This document shows, one piece after another, positions 32,680-42,281 of a DNA stretch of 64,000 nt. Made by a program: the position numbers and the translations under genes. The stretch covers positions 1 through 64,000 of the forward strand of contig JAFQZR010000018.1 of assembly GCA_017405785.1 (NCBI GenBank), given 5' to 3'. The notes under the pieces were generated by a model. That model made no database searches, was not told where the DNA came from, and saw only the letters and a program-made list of their open reading frames with translations. This stretch comes from Erysipelotrichaceae bacterium (lineage in GTDB: Bacteria > Bacillota_I > Bacilli_A > Erysipelotrichales > Erysipelotrichaceae). Within the stretch, counting starts at the first letter, position 1. Each line of letters opens with the position of its first letter.

Positions 32680-34404
32680 ATGAAAGAGAACAAGAATCAA
32701 CATGTATGGAGAGACTACTTCAGCATGCTGCTTAATGCAGGACTGCCATGGGTCTTAATGGCTGTCTGTTTTGGCCTGAGCATGCTGAAGGCGATCATGT
32801 CACTGGCCTTGGCCAATCAGATCACTGTCGCTCTGAAGGACTATTCCAACATAAAGGAAGCCATTCCTGAACTGTGGAAGCTGATAGGAATTCTGCTTGT
32901 CGGTATTGCAGCAAGTGTTGCCGGCATTCATCTGCAGGGAATCGTCGGGGCACAGGTAGACAGAAATGTTCAGAGATACGCTGTCGACAATGTCCTGTAT
33001 CTGAAGACCAAGGATCTGGAAGAAAACGATACCAGAAACTTCATCACCAGACTGACAGATGATGCCTGCAAGAACAGTCCTTTCCTGATTGAATTAACAA
33101 TTAATGAGATACCGCGTATCTACTATATAATCGCAGCCATCATTGCGGTCAGAAAGATCGGACAGCCGACACTGACCGGTGCGATGTTCTTATTGATTCC
33201 TTGCATTGTCATTCTGTCACTGGTTTCCGGTAAGATCACTTTCACCAACAGAAACAAGGTTCAGACTAAACTGGCTGCCGTTACGGCCAAGCTGGCTGAA
33301 AAGATCGATGACATTGAACTGATCAAGTCCTACAGTACGGAAGAAAAGGAAATCAAATCCGGTAATGAGGTACTTGACGAACTGAGTAAGGTCAGAAAAG
33401 AAGGCGCTCTGGTTGACCACATCAACAAATATATCAAGAACATGATCTGGTTCATTGACGTAGCCATTATGGTCATTCCTCCGACACTGCTGATGTTCAA
33501 GGGTGTCATTGACAGAACAGTCTACTATGCTTACATCTTGTTGGTAAGCCGTTTTGAAACCTATATCAGAGAGCACCTGATCGTCTGGGTATACCTGAAG
33601 GAAGCTCAGGGTGCAACCCGCAGACTGTCAGCCGTACTGAACATGGAAAATGAAAAGAGCGTTTCTGCTGAAACGGCATTTAACAGCGGTGACATTGAGT
33701 TCATAAATGTCTGCTTCGCTTACGGTGAGGAAAATGTTCTCAACGATGTATCCTTTGTGATTGAAAAGAGTAAGAAGACCGGTATTGTCGGTTTAAGCGG
33801 TTCCGGTAAGTCAACGGTTCTTAATCTGATAGAGAAGTTCTATGAACCTGATGAAGGCAAGATCCTGATTGGCGGTAAGGATATCAGTAAACTGGATTAC
33901 ACTGATTACCGCAGCAGATTTGCCTATCTGCCGCAGAATGCACCGTGTGTAAGCGGTACGGTCAGGGAAATGCTTAATTATTCCACTCAGAGAGAATACA
34001 GCGATGAAGAACTGGTAAAAGCTCTGAAAGATGTCATGTTATACGACGATATCATGAAACTGGGCGGTCTGGATTATCAGATCGGTCATAACGGCGAAAA
34101 CCTGTCAGGCGGCCAGAGACAGAAGCTGGGCATTGCCAGAATGTTACTGTCTGACAGTGAATATGTCATGCTGGATGAAGCTACCAGTGCTCTGGACCCG
34201 GAAGCCACAGCTGCCATTCAGAAGAAGATCGATGAGAAGTGCCGGGGCAAGACCCTGATCGTTGTGGCACATGACCTTTCAACGATTGAGAACGCTGATA
34301 AGGTTCTGGTATTTGATAAGGGAAGAATGATCGCGGAGGGTACACATCGGCAGTTAAAAGAAAAACTGCCTCTGTATCGCGACTTAGTAAAGGGGGACAG
34401 ATAA
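32680..34404 (+). CDS. ABC exporter half-transporter (subunit 1)
   Basis: A 574-residue protein: membrane domain (about 1-320) and ATPase with Walker A GLSGSGKST, signature LSGGQRQKLGIARML, Walker B YVMLDEATSALD, and switch VAHDLST (His present). Followed after one base by a second half-transporter; the two probably form a heterodimer. Twelve bases separate it from the esterase gene upstream. Substrate unknown; flanking esterases suggest a lipid, acylated compound or antibiotic. Confidence 0.88.
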   Translation: MKENKNQHVWRDYFSMLLNAGLPWVLMAVCFGLSMLKAIMSLALANQITVALKDYSNIKEAIPELWKLIGILLVGIAASVAGIHLQGIVGAQVDRNVQRYAVDNVLYLKTKDLEENDTRNFITRLTDDACKNSPFLIELTINEIPRIYYIIAAIIAVRKIGQPTLTGAMFLLIPCIVILSLVSGKITFTNRNKVQTKLAAVTAKLAEKIDDIELIKSYSTEEKEIKSGNEVLDELSKVRKEGALVDHINKYIKNMIWFIDVAIMVIPPTLLMFKGVIDRTVYYAYILLVSRFETYIREHLIVWVYLKEAQGATRRLSAVLNMENEKSVSAETAFNSGDIEFINVCFAYGEENVLNDVSFVIEKSKKTGIVGLSGSGKSTVLNLIEKFYEPDEGKILIGGKDISKLDYTDYRSRFAYLPQNAPCVSGTVREMLNYSTQREYSDEELVKALKDVMLYDDIMKLGGLDYQIGHNGENLSGGQRQKLGIARMLLSDSEYVMLDEATSALDPEATAAIQKKIDEKCRGKTLIVVAHDLSTIENADKVLVFDKGRMIAEGTHRQLKEKLPLYRDLVKGDR

Positions 34405-34405
34405 T

Positions 34406-36139
34406 ATGAATATCAAAAAGTATTTCGTGTTTGATACCCGTGACGGAAAGTCAGAAGAAACAAATAATAAAAAGATCTTAAAGACTCTCTATAAGGGAGT
34501 GAAGATCCCATGGATCAGAATCATCGTCGGTGCCTTTTTGGCCGTATTCAATGTTCTGGTTCTGATGACCCAGTATGAAAACTACATGGCCATTTATCAG
34601 GGAACCCTGACAAGTTTAAAGCCTCTGTGGAGTTATCTGATTGCTTTGTTCATCCAGTATGTGCTGATTTTCCTGTATGTTTTTACCGATCAGGCTCTGG
34701 TTGAACTGGTAATATCTGTCAGTAAGAAAATCTGGAGAAAGATGATGAAGATGCCGGTCCGTGACTTTGAAACCAGTGAACCTGGCAGCATGTTATCAAG
34801 AATTACTCTTGACGCTACTTATTCTGCCAGACCATTTGAAGCTGTCATGGCTTTCCTGCAGGTAGTCGCTGCCATACTGTCACTTTCTGCAACCGTACCT
34901 TACGGCGCTGCTTTCGCTACTCCTTGGCTGATCGTGGCACTAATAGCTGCTCTGGTACTGGCTTACTTTACTGCCAGAACGCTGTCCAGATCCACGATGT
35001 TCTCTCAGAACAAGAAGGCTGAACAGACAGATCACTACAATGAGGTGTTAGGTAACATCAGATTCATCAAGGCATCCAATTCCGAAGAAAAGGCCATTGA
35101 AAAGAGCTATGAATACATTGAAAAGAGATATACTGCCGGCTTATATACCGCTTTCTATCAGGGACTGCTGGAATTTGTCAATAACTACAGCAACGTTACT
35201 CTGGTAGTATGTTTCCTGGCTGCCATAGCAGCCATCGGCAGCGGTGTCATCAAGACCATTGAGCCGGTTAATGAAGTCTATGCGTTTATCTTTGCGATAG
35301 GTGCAGTCATCATCGGATTCATGGAATTCCCGACTTTCTTCTCCGAGGCAATCGGCGGTACCAGAAAGATCGTCTCCATCTTCAGACATGAGGAAGAAGA
35401 TGTTGAAAGCGGCAGAGATGTTTCGGATGCATACGGTGATATAAAAATGGAAGATGTCAGTTTTGCGTACGCCGACAGAAATGTAATAAAGAATGTCAAT
35501 GTAACCATTCCGGCTGATAAGATCACGGCGATCGTAGGCATTAACGGTTCCGGTAAGTCAACGCTGATAAAGCTGATTGACAGACTGTATCCGGGAAAGG
35601 ACGGAGAGATAACCTTAGGAGATGTGAAGGCATCTGAAGCATCATTAAGCAGCTGGCGTAAGAAGTTCGCTGTGGTATCACAGAAGACAGCACTGTTCTC
35701 CGGAACGATCAGAGACAACATCTGTTACGGCATTGATGAAGTATCAGATGAGGATATCATGAAGGCAGTAAAGATTGCCGGATTAGGTGAGCTTGTTGAG
35801 GAAAAGGGACTTGACTATGAAGTAGGTGTTGCCGGTACCAAGTTATCAGGCGGTGAAGCCCAGAGAGTAGCCATTGCCCGTGCTCTGGTAAAGAATCCTG
35901 AATATCTGATCCTTGATGAGGCTACTGCCAACCTCGACAGCAAGACCGAAGAAACTGTCAGCAACGGCATTGCGGAACTGATGAAGGGACGTACGGTCAT
36001 CATCATTGCCCATGATTATGCCACCATCGAAAAAGCTGATAATGTCATCGTCATGAGAGACGGTAAGGTTGAAGACTTCGGCTCCAGAGAAGAAATGATC
36101 CGGCGTAACCCGTACATGAAGCTCATGGTAGAAGGTTAA
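34406..36139 (+). CDS. ABC exporter half-transporter (subunit 2)
   Basis: A 577-residue protein with membrane domain (about 30-330) and ATPase: Walker A GINGSGKST, signature LSGGEAQRVAIARAL, Walker B LILDEATANLD, switch IAHDYAT. Partner of the preceding gene. Its stop codon is one base from the next start, so all four genes are tightly linked. Confidence 0.88.
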   Translation: MNIKKYFVFDTRDGKSEETNNKKILKTLYKGVKIPWIRIIVGAFLAVFNVLVLMTQYENYMAIYQGTLTSLKPLWSYLIALFIQYVLIFLYVFTDQALVELVISVSKKIWRKMMKMPVRDFETSEPGSMLSRITLDATYSARPFEAVMAFLQVVAAILSLSATVPYGAAFATPWLIVALIAALVLAYFTARTLSRSTMFSQNKKAEQTDHYNEVLGNIRFIKASNSEEKAIEKSYEYIEKRYTAGLYTAFYQGLLEFVNNYSNVTLVVCFLAAIAAIGSGVIKTIEPVNEVYAFIFAIGAVIIGFMEFPTFFSEAIGGTRKIVSIFRHEEEDVESGRDVSDAYGDIKMEDVSFAYADRNVIKNVNVTIPADKITAIVGINGSGKSTLIKLIDRLYPGKDGEITLGDVKASEASLSSWRKKFAVVSQKTALFSGTIRDNICYGIDEVSDEDIMKAVKIAGLGELVEEKGLDYEVGVAGTKLSGGEAQRVAIARALVKNPEYLILDEATANLDSKTEETVSNGIAELMKGRTVIIIAHDYATIEKADNVIVMRDGKVEDFGSREEMIRRNPYMKLMVEG

Positions 36140-36140
36140 T

Positions 36141-37082
36141 ATGAGACCGATATTGTACTTAGCCATTCAAAAGGGTAAACGGTATCGAAAGAAGCATAAT
36201 CTTCCTGATTACATGGAGATAACCGAAAAGGATCTTCAGAAACGCTTTGAAGAAAACGAAAAGAAGGACTATGACTGCTTTACCGTTGCATCTAAACTGA
36301 GAAAAGGCCTGGATCTGAAGAGAGTCGATCTGGAAGGCTGCAGTAGCTGGCTGATAAAGAAGGAAGGGAATCCTGAAGACAAGGTGATCTATTACATTCA
36401 CGGCGGCGGTTTTGTGAACGGAAGTACCAGGCAGGGATTCAGGTTTGTTTCCTATGCCGTAAACAATTTCGGTTATAACATGTATTCCGTAGACTACCGT
36501 CTGACCCCAAACTATACGTGTAAGGAAACCATCAAGGACTGTGAGGACGGTTACAGATATCTTCTGGAACACTATTCACCTGATAACATCATCCTGATGG
36601 GTGAATCAGCCGGAGGAAATCTGGTACTGGCCTTGCCGCAGAGACTTAAGGATGTCGGATTACCGCTTCCGGGAGGAATAGTATCCTGTTCACCGGTTGT
36701 GCAGTTCATGCATTATCCGTACAGTTATTATGAGTGTTCCTGCAAGACGGATTATGGTATCATTTTTGGTATAAATGACATAGTGGAAACATACCGCGGT
36801 GAACTGCCGAAAGATTCACCTTACATCTCTCCTTTATGCGGCGATCTCAGTAATTACCCTCCGGTATATCTGGACGCTTCCGATGTGGAGAGCCTGAGGG
36901 ATGAAGCGAGGATGATGTTTGTCAGACTGAAGGAGGAAGGCTGTGATGTTGAGTATCACGAACTGAAAGACTTCTTCCATGCCATGCTGACGGCACCGCA
37001 GTTCGGTTTTGTCCGCAAGGAAGAGTATCCGCTGATCATAAGTTTCCTTAACAGGATCTTCAGGAGGACAGATGAAAAATAA
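36141..37082 (+). CDS. alpha/beta hydrolase, HSL-type esterase (copy 2)
   Basis: A 313-residue relative of the esterase at 31741. Motifs are YIHGGGFVNGSTRQGFRFVSYA, GESAGGNLVLAL, and late acid/His segments ASDVESLRDEARMMFVRL and DFFHAMLTA. It overlaps the following PHP gene by 11 bases. Two copies of one enzyme family bracketing an exporter is unusual and suggests acyl removal before or after export. Confidence 0.85.
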   Translation: MRPILYLAIQKGKRYRKKHNLPDYMEITEKDLQKRFEENEKKDYDCFTVASKLRKGLDLKRVDLEGCSSWLIKKEGNPEDKVIYYIHGGGFVNGSTRQGFRFVSYAVNNFGYNMYSVDYRLTPNYTCKETIKDCEDGYRYLLEHYSPDNIILMGESAGGNLVLALPQRLKDVGLPLPGGIVSCSPVVQFMHYPYSYYECSCKTDYGIIFGINDIVETYRGELPKDSPYISPLCGDLSNYPPVYLDASDVESLRDEARMMFVRLKEEGCDVEYHELKDFFHAMLTAPQFGFVRKEEYPLIISFLNRIFRRTDEK

Positions 37083-37791
37083 ACTCGTAGTTGATATCCA
37101 TACTCACACCATAGCCTCAGGTCATGCCTATGGAACCATCAGAGAAAATGCTCTGGCAGCCAGTGAAAAAGGTCTGGTGGGCTTAGGTGTCAGTGAACAT
37201 GCACCGGGACTGCCTGATGCTCCTCATCCGTTCTATTTCAATAACATTCCAGCCATACCGAGAGAACTGTACGGTGTACATATTTATTACGGTGTTGAAA
37301 ACAATGTAATGAATGACGGATCATTGGGTTTAGTACCGCGGTTTATGAGAAAACTGGATTACGGCATTGTCGGGATTCATGGTACCTGTTACCAGGATCA
37401 GGGCATTGAAAAGAATACCGACAATCTGATCAAGGCGATGTCTGATCCGAAGATCTTCTTTGTTTCCCATCCTGATGACGGCTATTATCCTCTGGATTAT
37501 GAAAGAGTGGTTCTGGCAGCTAAGGAATTAGGTGTAGCTTTGGAAGTCAATAACTCTTCAGTAAGAGGGGGATGGAAGAAAAACTGCATCGAGAACATCC
37601 ATACCTATCTGGAATTATGCATGAAGTACCGTACTAACATCTTTGTCGGTTCTGATGCTCATGATCCAAGCAACATCGGTCATTTTGATGAAGCGGTAGC
37701 TTTACTGGATGAAGTCGGGTTTGATGAAGATCTGATCATCAATAACTCTGAAGAGAAGTTCAGGGAATTCATACATTTTAAGGAATTGTAA
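37072..37791 (+). CDS. PHP-domain phosphoesterase, YcdX-like
   Basis: A 239-residue metal hydrolase. The PHP motifs are VDIHTHTIASGHAYGT, GVSEHAPGL, YYGVENNV, GIHGTCYQ, VSHPDDGYYP, LEVNNSSV and VGSDAHDPSNIG, covering the expected set of His/Asp/Glu metal ligands. YcdX-type enzymes have phosphatase activity. AGGAGG precedes the ATG and lies inside the end of the esterase gene. Last gene of the TetR-linked operon. Confidence 0.85.
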   Translation: MKNKLVVDIHTHTIASGHAYGTIRENALAASEKGLVGLGVSEHAPGLPDAPHPFYFNNIPAIPRELYGVHIYYGVENNVMNDGSLGLVPRFMRKLDYGIVGIHGTCYQDQGIEKNTDNLIKAMSDPKIFFVSHPDDGYYPLDYERVVLAAKELGVALEVNNSSVRGGWKKNCIENIHTYLELCMKYRTNIFVGSDAHDPSNIGHFDEAVALLDEVGFDEDLIINNSEEKFREFIHFKEL

Positions 37792-37820
37792 AAACTGTCT
37801 CAGAAATAAGACAGTTTTTT
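37791..37820 (+). terminator. terminator of the TetR-linked operon
   Basis: AAAACTGTCT (37791-37800) pairs with AGACAGTTTT (37809-37818), followed by T. Confidence 0.82.
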
Positions 37821-37863
37821 ATGTGTTAATGGATTCTTATGCTTAATCAGGCTTACTCTGTAC

Positions 37864-37869
37864 TATAAT
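37864..37869 (+). promoter_or_regulatory. -10 box upstream of the Cys-rich protein gene
   Basis: TATAAT 45 bases before the start codon, after a terminator. No clear -35 box. Confidence 0.35.
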
Positions 37870-37914
37870 AATATATTGAAAAGCTATACAAACATTTAGT
37901 AAAGGGGGATATTT

Positions 37915-38352
37915 ATGGATACATATTGCGGGGCAAACTGCTTTGGCTGTCCTTTCTCACAGGGATGCAAAGGTTGTATTAAAACCTGCGGATCACCTTT
38001 TGGGGGAAAGTGCGTGGCAGCTGAATATATAAAGGAAAATGGGAAACAGGCTTATGATGAATTCAAACAGGGACTTCTGGAAGAAGTCAATGCATTACTT
38101 GTGGAACAGGGTATTCCTGAGGCACAGGGACTGTATGAACTGACAGGCAGGTTTGTAAATATGCAATATGTGCTGCCTAACGGTGAGAAGATTAAGTTCC
38201 TTGATGACCGAAATGAATATCTGGGAACTCAGGTTGGGCCTGTTGAATCAGGAAGATGCTATGGTGTGGCTGCGGATACGACCTTTATTCTGATCTGCAG
38301 TTACGGACCTGATGGCAGTGATCCTGAACTGGTATTATATAAGAAACGTTAA
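37915..38352 (+). CDS. Cys-rich DUF3795-like protein
   Basis: A 145-residue protein. The N terminus has seven cysteines within 33 residues (YCGANCFGCPFSQGCKGC, then TCG and KCV), likely a metal or Fe-S site, followed by an alpha/beta domain without recognised motifs. It resembles DUF3795 proteins; another is at 40616. AAAGGGGG precedes the ATG. Function unknown. Confidence 0.6.
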   Translation: MDTYCGANCFGCPFSQGCKGCIKTCGSPFGGKCVAAEYIKENGKQAYDEFKQGLLEEVNALLVEQGIPEAQGLYELTGRFVNMQYVLPNGEKIKFLDDRNEYLGTQVGPVESGRCYGVAADTTFILICSYGPDGSDPELVLYKKR

Positions 38353-38370
38353 TAATCTGGGGGATAGGGA

Positions 38371-39381
38371 ATGGATCTGTTGATAACAACGGCGATATTA
38401 TGGGCAATACTGTTTGCGTGTACGGCACTGTTTCCGTACAGGCTCTTTAACAGTGTCACATTATCAATCGCTTTGATATCTACTGCCTTCATGATCCTCT
38501 ATTTCTTCACCCGTGATGTCGGTATTGCCATGATGATAGAATTTCTGGCAATCGGAGCGGCGCTGTTACTGGTACCGTTCTTACTGATATTTAACGGTAT
38601 AATCATGATCAGGAAAGAAGGAAGATCACTGGCTAACTTGCTTTCCTTATTACTGGGAATAGGAATTGAAATAGGTGAACTGGCGTTAATTGTTAATGTG
38701 ATCTTCAATTACAGCATGGGTATTGATTTCTTTAAGAAGATAGACGCCTTACTGTTATTTACGGGGATGACGGTATTTTATTTCTCATTTTTGATCCTGT
38801 TATTTGTGTTATACATGATCTATTTCCAGTGGGTACCGCACCGCTATGACTTTGAATACATCATTATTCACGGATGCGGCTTATTACAGGGATATAAGGT
38901 TTCCCGTCTGCTGAGTAACAGAATCGATAAGGGAATATCTGTTTTCCATAAGGGAAACGAAAAGGCCATGATCATCTGTTCGGGCGGTCAGGGCAGTGAT
39001 GAAGATCTTTCCGAAGCTGCCGCCATGGCCGGTTATCTGAAAGAAAAAGGCGTTCCGGAAAACCACATCCTGCTGGAGGACAAATCAACAACTACAGAAG
39101 AGAATCTGAAATTCTCTTATGAGATCATCAAGGCCAGGGGCGGAGCCAAGCGCATCGCTGTTGTCAGCAGCAATTATCATGTATTCCGCTGTGTGTTACT
39201 GGCTCATAAGATGAAGATACCGGCAGTGGGAATTGGTGCTGCCACGGCTTTCTACTACTGGCCAAGTGCAGTCATAAGGGAATTTGTGGCTGTATATGCG
39301 GATAAGAAACGTATTTTATGGACATTATTGGGATATCTGCTGTTTATCAGTCCATTCCTGTATTTATTATTTAACAGTTAA
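38371..39381 (+). CDS. YdcF/ElyC-type membrane protein (DUF218)
   Basis: A 336-residue protein with about five N-terminal spans and a C-terminal DUF218 domain (about 165-310): YIIIHGCGLLQGYKVSRLL, AMIICSGGQGSDE, ILLEDKSTTTEENL, IAVVSSNYHVFRC. A final span closes the protein. Family members such as ElyC and SanA act in envelope maintenance. GGGGGATAGG precedes the start. The Cys-rich gene ends 18 bases upstream. Confidence 0.85.
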   Translation: MDLLITTAILWAILFACTALFPYRLFNSVTLSIALISTAFMILYFFTRDVGIAMMIEFLAIGAALLLVPFLLIFNGIIMIRKEGRSLANLLSLLLGIGIEIGELALIVNVIFNYSMGIDFFKKIDALLLFTGMTVFYFSFLILLFVLYMIYFQWVPHRYDFEYIIIHGCGLLQGYKVSRLLSNRIDKGISVFHKGNEKAMIICSGGQGSDEDLSEAAAMAGYLKEKGVPENHILLEDKSTTTEENLKFSYEIIKARGGAKRIAVVSSNYHVFRCVLLAHKMKIPAVGIGAATAFYYWPSAVIREFVAVYADKKRILWTLLGYLLFISPFLYLLFNS

Positions 39382-39397
39382 TTAAAGGAACATTTAT

Positions 39398-40567
39398 ATG
39401 AATGAACAGATATTAAAAGATTATGAAACTCTGCTGGAACACTGGAATACGGTTTTCAGACTGACAAGAGAAGAAAAAGACCGGAGTGAATGGACGGCCA
39501 GGGAAGACGGATGGAAAGATCTGACTCCGTCAGAGAAGCTCATTGAAGCTGCTGCATCGTTAAAAGACTGCAAAAATGTGCTTGATTACGGCAGCGGTTG
39601 TGGCTGGGCCGGCATTGCCATGGCCAAGTACGGATGTCAGAATATTACCTGTGCTGATCCGGCTTTAAATGCCAAAGAGATGGCTGAATTCTATGCCAGA
39701 CGGTTTGGTGTGGCCGAAAATGTTCATCCTGTACATATAACAGACAGCTGGCTTTCTGAGGTGCCTGAAGGCAGTTATGACGGTTTTTTCTGCTCCAATG
39801 TATTAGATGTTATCCCGCCTGAAATGGCCGAGGAAATACTGCAGAATGCCTCCAGAATCGTCCGGAATAACAGCCCGGTCATCATCAGTCTGAACTATTA
39901 CATGCCTGATGAATTTGTAAAGGAAAGAGGTCTTGACTGCCGCAACGGCAACATGATCTACATTGACGGAATACTGCGATTGGTCAACAGAAGTGATGAA
40001 GAGTGGCGCGAATTATTAAGCAGATATTTCACTGTAGAAAAACTGGATTACTTTGCCTGGCCGGGTGAAACAAGTGAAACCAGAAGACTGTTTTATCTAA
40101 GAAAGAAAGATACTACAGTGACACTGGAAAAGGTAACCGCAGAAGATTACGATGCTGTTTTTGAGTTATGGAACAGTACGGCTGAAACCAGACGTGCCTT
40201 AAATACTGTCGATGACAGCAGGGAAGGAATTGAGCGTTATCTGAAACGCAATCCGGACACATGCTTCAAGGCATTGGATGAAAACGGCAGAATCATGGGA
40301 GTGATTCTGTCAGGCAATGACGGCAGAAGAGGAATCATACATCATCTGTGTGTACATCCTGATCATCGCCGTGAAGGCGTTGCCGGCATGCTGGTAAAAA
40401 GAGCTGAAGAAGCATTACAGGAAGAAGGAATCTCAAAGATATTCTGTCTGGTCTTTGTGGATAATGATGCAGCTAATGAGTTCTGGGAGAAACAGAGATA
40501 TACGGTACGTACAAATATCAATTACCGTAATAAGAGCCTGAATGAAAAGGTACCTCAGGGTGATTGA
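39398..40567 (+). CDS. fusion: SAM methyltransferase and GNAT acetyltransferase
   Basis: A 389-residue two-domain protein. Residues about 30-230 form a class I methyltransferase with motif I VLDYGSGCGWAGIAMAKYG and NITCADPA. Residues about 245-385 are a GNAT domain with motif A LCVHPDHRREGVAGMLVKRA and a late KIFCLVFVDNDAANEFW. Both domains look intact, so one polypeptide may methylate and acetylate the same target. The target is unknown. AAAGGAAC precedes the ATG. Confidence 0.82.
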   Translation: MNEQILKDYETLLEHWNTVFRLTREEKDRSEWTAREDGWKDLTPSEKLIEAAASLKDCKNVLDYGSGCGWAGIAMAKYGCQNITCADPALNAKEMAEFYARRFGVAENVHPVHITDSWLSEVPEGSYDGFFCSNVLDVIPPEMAEEILQNASRIVRNNSPVIISLNYYMPDEFVKERGLDCRNGNMIYIDGILRLVNRSDEEWRELLSRYFTVEKLDYFAWPGETSETRRLFYLRKKDTTVTLEKVTAEDYDAVFELWNSTAETRRALNTVDDSREGIERYLKRNPDTCFKALDENGRIMGVILSGNDGRRGIIHHLCVHPDHRREGVAGMLVKRAEEALQEEGISKIFCLVFVDNDAANEFWEKQRYTVRTNINYRNKSLNEKVPQGD

Positions 40568-40615
40568 TGCCTGATATAATTGAAGTATCATATAACAATA
40601 AAAGGAAAAAAGTAT

Positions 40616-40990
40616 ATGAAACGTGAACTTGGATTGGGAAGATGCGGACTGGCCTGCTGTCTGTGTAAGGAAAACGAGCACTGTAACGGATGCATGTCTG
40701 ATCAGTGTCCTGACAGAGAATGGTGCATCAACAGAAAGTGTGCCATTGAAAAAAATATAGGGCACTGTTATGAATGTACTGAAGAATGCCGTAAAGGATT
40801 GTTAGGCAAGAGCAAGTCTTACGGTTTTACTCTGTTTGTTAAAAGATACGGGATTGAAGAACTGCTGGACTGTCTGGAAAGAAATGAAGAAAAGGGTGTA
40901 GTATATCACCGTGAAGGTATCGTTGGTGACTATGATGATTTTGACGATGTTGAAAAACTGATCGAATTCATCAGAACAGGAGAAAGATAA
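40616..40990 (+). CDS. Cys-rich DUF3795 protein
   Basis: A 124-residue protein with eleven or more Cys in the first 70 residues (GRCGLACCLCKENEHCNGC, CPDREWC, HCYECTEECRKG). The pattern and the following KSYGFTLFVKRYG fit DUF3795, a putative Zn or Fe-S binding family. Start at 40616 after AAAGGAA; a longer frame includes that site. Its stop overlaps the next ATG (TAATG). Confidence 0.75.
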   Translation: MKRELGLGRCGLACCLCKENEHCNGCMSDQCPDREWCINRKCAIEKNIGHCYECTEECRKGLLGKSKSYGFTLFVKRYGIEELLDCLERNEEKGVVYHREGIVGDYDDFDDVEKLIEFIRTGER

Positions 40991-41502
40991 TGATCATTCT
41001 GATAACCGGAGCAACCCATACCGGCAAGACTCTGCTGGCGCAGAGAATGCTGGAGAGGTTTCATTATCCTTATCTGTCAGTTGACCATCTGAAGATGGGT
41101 CTGATAAGAAGTGGCAATACTTCTCTGACTGTTGAAGATGATGAAGAACTGACGGAATATCTGTGGCCGATTGTCCGTGAAATGATCAAGACAGCCATTG
41201 AGAATAAACAGAACCTTATTGTGGAAGGCTGTTACATTCCTTTTAACTGGCGGGATGATTTTGAAGAAGAGTATCTGAAAGAGATAAGATTCATCTGTCT
41301 GGCCATGACGGACGAATACATTGATAGACATTTCAGTGACATCAAGGAACATGGCAGCGATGTGGAATCCAGACTGGATGAAAGCTATCTGAATATTGAA
41401 TCACTGAAAGAAGACAATAGAAGATACATTGAAGGATTTGGCAGTCAGGTATCTCTGATAGATGATGATTATCTGTCATATATTGAATCATTGATGAAAT
41501 AA
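40990..41502 (+). CDS. P-loop NTPase, small-molecule kinase-like
   Basis: A 170-residue protein with Walker A ITGATHTGKTLLAQRML at the N terminus, SVDHLKMGL as a likely substrate-binding loop, and NLIVEGCYIPF as the Walker B strand. Its size and layout resemble adenylate- or shikimate-kinase-like proteins. Substrate unknown. It is translationally coupled to the DUF3795 gene upstream. Confidence 0.7.
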   Translation: MIILITGATHTGKTLLAQRMLERFHYPYLSVDHLKMGLIRSGNTSLTVEDDEELTEYLWPIVREMIKTAIENKQNLIVEGCYIPFNWRDDFEEEYLKEIRFICLAMTDEYIDRHFSDIKEHGSDVESRLDESYLNIESLKEDNRRYIEGFGSQVSLIDDDYLSYIESLMK

Positions 41503-41523
41503 AGCTTCCTCAGGGAAGTTTTT
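41503..41523 (+). terminator. short terminator after the P-loop gene
   Basis: CTTCC (41505-41509), loop TCAG, GGAAG (41514-41518), then five T. Short stem, extended by wobble pairs. Confidence 0.55.
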
Positions 41524-41575
41524 ATGTGATTTATTATGTCTGTTTCAGGTGGTAGAATATATCTGGAGGAAATAT

Positions 41576-42276
41576 ATGAGACAGATAATAATAGATACCA
41601 TGGCTCCGATCTTATGGGTTCTTACCATCTTTGATGCCGTTTCAATTTTCCGGATGTTCAGGGCTTATAAGCGTCATAAAGTCAGTGAGATATCCTTACT
41701 GACAGGAATACTGTGTCTGGGTTTGTTCTATGACTCGCTGATGCTTTCGCTGGGTGCTGTTCTGCCTTTCGGCTCAGTACTTAAGTTCTTAAGCCAGTTC
41801 AGATACATACTGCACTGTGTGTTAATTCCTTTACTGTTCCCAATCTGCGGGCACGCTCTGAAAGTCAGCAAGAAGACAATGAAAGTCATCTGGATCATAT
41901 CAATTGTCATCATGGTCATCGGCTTATATGCCGGCATTTCCGTTGTCACGGAAGAAAGAACGGTAGGCCGGATAAGAAGATATGCCGAATCTGATCTGAC
42001 TAATAAGTTGCGGATACGGTCATCCAGATGCTGGATATCGTACCGGTATTCTTCATGATGGGCATCGGTATCTATCTGTGGATAAAGAAAAAGAATCCAA
42101 ACATGTTTCTGTCAGGGTTCTTCATGTTCCTGTTTACGATGCTGGGCATTTTCCTGGGAAAGGATCCGGGCGGTGACAGGACTCAGAGCCTGATGTTCTA
42201 CATCAGCATGTACGGTGAATCTCTGATGGTTTACTTCCTCTACCGTTTCATCAGAAAAGAAGAACAGAACCGGTAA
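41576..42276 (+). pseudogene. membrane protein gene broken by one frameshift
   Basis: The frame starting at 41576 (GGAGG seven bases upstream) encodes a multi-span protein up to YAESDLTN near 42003; then the frame falls out of use. Reading continues in the -1 frame with ADTVIQMLDIVPVFFMMG and two or three more spans to TAA at 42276. Restoring one base near 42004 (AATAAG to AATAAAG would do) joins them into a protein of about 233 residues with six or seven spans. No family recognised. Either a real mutation or a sequencing error in a short A run. Confidence 0.7.
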
Positions 42277-42281
42277 TAAGA

